Source of the DNA: JBLHKE01 sp047619485 | Lineage (GTDB): Bacteria > Verrucomicrobiota > Verrucomicrobiia > Verrucomicrobiales > DEV007 | Length of the DNA: 8,205 nucleotides | Reading direction: 5' to 3' | Assembly (NCBI GenBank): GCA_047619485.1 | Contig: JBLHKE010000332.1 | Coordinates: forward strand, 1-8,205 | In this document: positions 6,652 through 8,205 of the stretch, one piece after another | Layout: each line of letters starts with the position of its first letter | Numbering within the stretch: position 1 is the first letter of the stretch | Made by a program: the position numbers and the translations under genes | Notes under the pieces: generated by a model | What the model saw: the letters and a program-made list of their open reading frames with translations, nothing else | Told to the model about the DNA's origin: nothing | Database searches by the model: none

Positions 6652-8205
6652 TTATTGAATTTTTAGACGGCCCAGACGTAGGGCATTTGCGATCACGGAC
6701 ACCGAGCTGAGGCTCATCGCTGCCCCGGCGATCATAGGATTGAGAAGCGTCCCGGTGAACGGGTAGAGAAGACCGGCCGCGATCGGGACACCGAGTCCGT
6801 TGTAGACGAAGGCGAAAAAGAGATTTTGGCGGATGTTGCGCATGACCGCCTTGCTGATGCGGATCGAACTCGAGATATCATCGAGATCGCCATGCACGAG
6901 CGTGATTCCTGCGCTCTCGATCGCGACATCCGTTCCTGTTCCCATCGCGATTCCCACATGTGCCTCCGCCAGAGCGGGCGCATCGTTGATCCCATCGCCT
7001 GCCATCGCCACGATATGTCCACGGGCTTTGAGATCCTTGACGAGCTTGATTTTGTCCTCAGGCGAGAGACCGGCATGGAATTCGTCGATCTTGACCTTCC
7101 GCCCGATCGCGGCAGCCGTGCCAAGATTGTCACCAGTAGCCATGATCACGCGGATCCCCATCTGATGAAGTTTTACGACAGCTGGGAGACTCGACTGCTT
7201 CACTGGATCAGAAATCCCGAAAATCCCCATCGCGGCGCCGTTGCTCGCAATCCACACCACACTCTGTGCCTCGTCTTGCAATTGCTTGGCGCGCTGTGTC
7301 AGCATCTCTGGAATTTCGATTCCCTGGTCGACGAGGAAAGACTCCTTTCCCGCGTGAATTCGGCTGCCATCGACGGTGCCCGAAACCCCACCGCCCGTTG
7401 TGCTCGAAAAGTCGGATACCTTGGGGGTGTCGATCTGCTGCTCCTTAGCTCGAGCGACGATCGCGTGGGCAAGAGGATGTTCGCTGTTCGCCTCGATGCT
7501 CGCTGCCCATGCGAGCAAGTCCTTCTCACTGACGCCAGACACAGCCACCGTGCTGGTCACCTCCGGCGCTCCAGCGGTAAGCGTTCCGGTCTTATCAGTG
7601 ATCAAGGTATCGACCTTCTCCGTAATCTCGAGGGCCTCGGCATTCTTTATCAGGATTCCCGCGCTGGCTGCGCGACCAATGCCGACCATGATCGACATCG
7701 GAGTCGCCAGGCCGAGCGCACAGGGGCAAGCGATGATCAGGACTGAAACCGAATTGACAATGGCGTAGGCGATCGCTGGATCCGGCCCGAAGATCGCCCA
7801 GACGACGAAGGTAATGACTGCAATCAGGAGGACGATCGGGACGAAGTAGCCCGCGACTTTGTCCGCGGTCTTCTGGATCGGGGCACGGCTCCGCTGCGCC
7901 TCTGAAACCATGTGCACGATCTGGGAGAGCACGGTATCTCTACCGACCTTTTCGGCGCGCATCACAAAAGAGCCAGTCTGGTTGATGGTCGCGCCGATCA
8001 ACTTGTCCCCTGGAGATTTCTTCACCGGCACGGGCTCACCCGTGATCATCGCTTCCTCGACGTTGCTCTCGCCCTCCAAGAGCACGCCGTCGGCCGGAAT
8101 TTTTTCCCCAGGGCGGACGCGCAGGCGATCCCCGGCGCGGATGTCTTCGATGGCAATCTCCTCTTCTTCGTCGGAGTCCGTCAACCGGCGTGCCGACTTG
8201 GCAGC
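6652..8205 (-). CDS. copA: Cu(I)-transporting P1B-type ATPase, N-terminus beyond right edge
   Basis: The reading frame is open to the window edge (AAKSARR precedes the TTG at 8184, which encodes an internal Leu), so 517 C-terminal residues are visible. Missing are any N-terminal metal-binding domains, the first four helices and the start of the actuator domain. In order: TGE of the actuator domain (near 8040); a helix pair with the metal-site motif CPCALG (near 7725); the phosphorylation motif DKTGTLT (near 7590); SEHPLAHA of the nucleotide domain (near 7475); TGDN; and GDGINDAP (near 6990). Two final helices carry VYNGLGVP and MSLSSVSVIANALRL. CPC plus the YN and MxxSS residues identify subgroup P1B-1, which exports Cu(I) or Ag(I) to the periplasm with ATP hydrolysis. 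No catalytic residue is missing in the visible part. It is apparently co-transcribed with the lipoprotein gene 26 bases downstream. Confidence 0.95.
   Translation of the reverse strand, partial: AAKSARRLTDSDEEEEIAIEDIRAGDRLRVRPGEKIPADGVLLEGESNVEEAMITGEPVPVKKSPGDKLIGATINQTGSFVMRAEKVGRDTVLSQIVHMVSEAQRSRAPIQKTADKVAGYFVPIVLLIAVITFVVWAIFGPDPAIAYAIVNSVSVLIIACPCALGLATPMSIMVGIGRAASAGILIKNAEALEITEKVDTLITDKTGTLTAGAPEVTSTVAVSGVSEKDLLAWAASIEANSEHPLAHAIVARAKEQQIDTPKVSDFSSTTGGGVSGTVDGSRIHAGKESFLVDQGIEIPEMLTQRAKQLQDEAQSVVWIASNGAAMGIFGISDPVKQSSLPAVVKLHQMGIRVIMATGDNLGTAAAIGRKVKIDEFHAGLSPEDKIKLVKDLKARGHIVAMAGDGINDAPALAEAHVGIAMGTGTDVAIESAGITLVHGDLDDISSSIRISKAVMRNIRQNLFFAFVYNGLGVPIAAGLLYPFTGTLLNPMIAGAAMSLSSVSVIANALRLGRLKIQ

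Noticed and set aside
6611..6660. AT-rich stretch before the lipoprotein gene as a promoter
   Set aside because: No convincing -35/-10 pair is visible, and much of it is the ATPase 3' end and a 26-base gap within an apparent operon.
6826..7746. 306-residue open frame on the plus strand
   Set aside because: It lies wholly antisense to the ATPase catalytic domains, has no recognisable motif or ribosome site, and reflects the GC-rich codon pattern of the real gene.
8182..8184. TTG at 8184 as the start of the ATPase
   Set aside because: The frame continues to the edge with residues typical of the actuator domain, and the upstream helices must exist, so this is an internal Leu codon.

Overview
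The window is a compact block of genes all on the minus strand, so transcription runs from right (8205) to left (1). Order in the direction of transcription: the C-terminal two thirds of a copper-transporting P1B-type ATPase (CopA-like, entering from the right edge); a small lipoprotein with a cysteine metal-binding TRASH/YHS-like domain; a very long heavy-metal RND efflux permease (CusA/CzcA type, HME family); a PAPS-dependent sulfotransferase; a 12-or-so-helix GT-C glycosyltransferase-like membrane protein; and the first 14 codons of another gene leaving the left edge. No rRNA, tRNA, CRISPR array, insertion sequence or phage gene is visible. No gene-free stretch exceeds about 115 bases.

Organism: moderately GC-rich, with tightly packed genes, weak or absent Shine-Dalgarno sequences and a strong excess of GATC. 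The RND permease has inserts at several places that I associate, from memory, with Planctomycetota, Verrucomicrobiota and some Bacteroidota. The lipoprotein type and the surface-sulfation gene point the same way. A PVC-group bacterium (Planctomycetota/Verrucomicrobiota) is my best guess. It is an inference, since no phylogenetic marker gene is present.

Right half (2467-8205), copper/silver detoxification: the ATPase would move Cu(I) from the cytoplasm across the inner membrane. The lipoprotein would bind metal at a membrane face in the periplasm. The RND pump would take metal from the periplasm for export through a membrane-fusion protein and an outer-membrane channel. Neither partner (CusB, CusC) is in the window; they may lie further right. 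Between the lipoprotein and the pump sits a 112-base spacer with a strong imperfect hairpin (6280-6320). The pump has no ATG and no nearby ribosome binding site.

Left half (1-2456), cell-surface sugar chemistry: the sulfotransferase starts only 10 bases after the pump gene. The two following junctions are both one-base TGATG stop/start overlaps, so these three genes look translationally coupled and read through from the metal operon. Why a sulfation/glycosylation module hangs off a metal-efflux operon is the most interesting question here. Nothing in the window proves that the two halves act together, and I see no clearly new molecular system.
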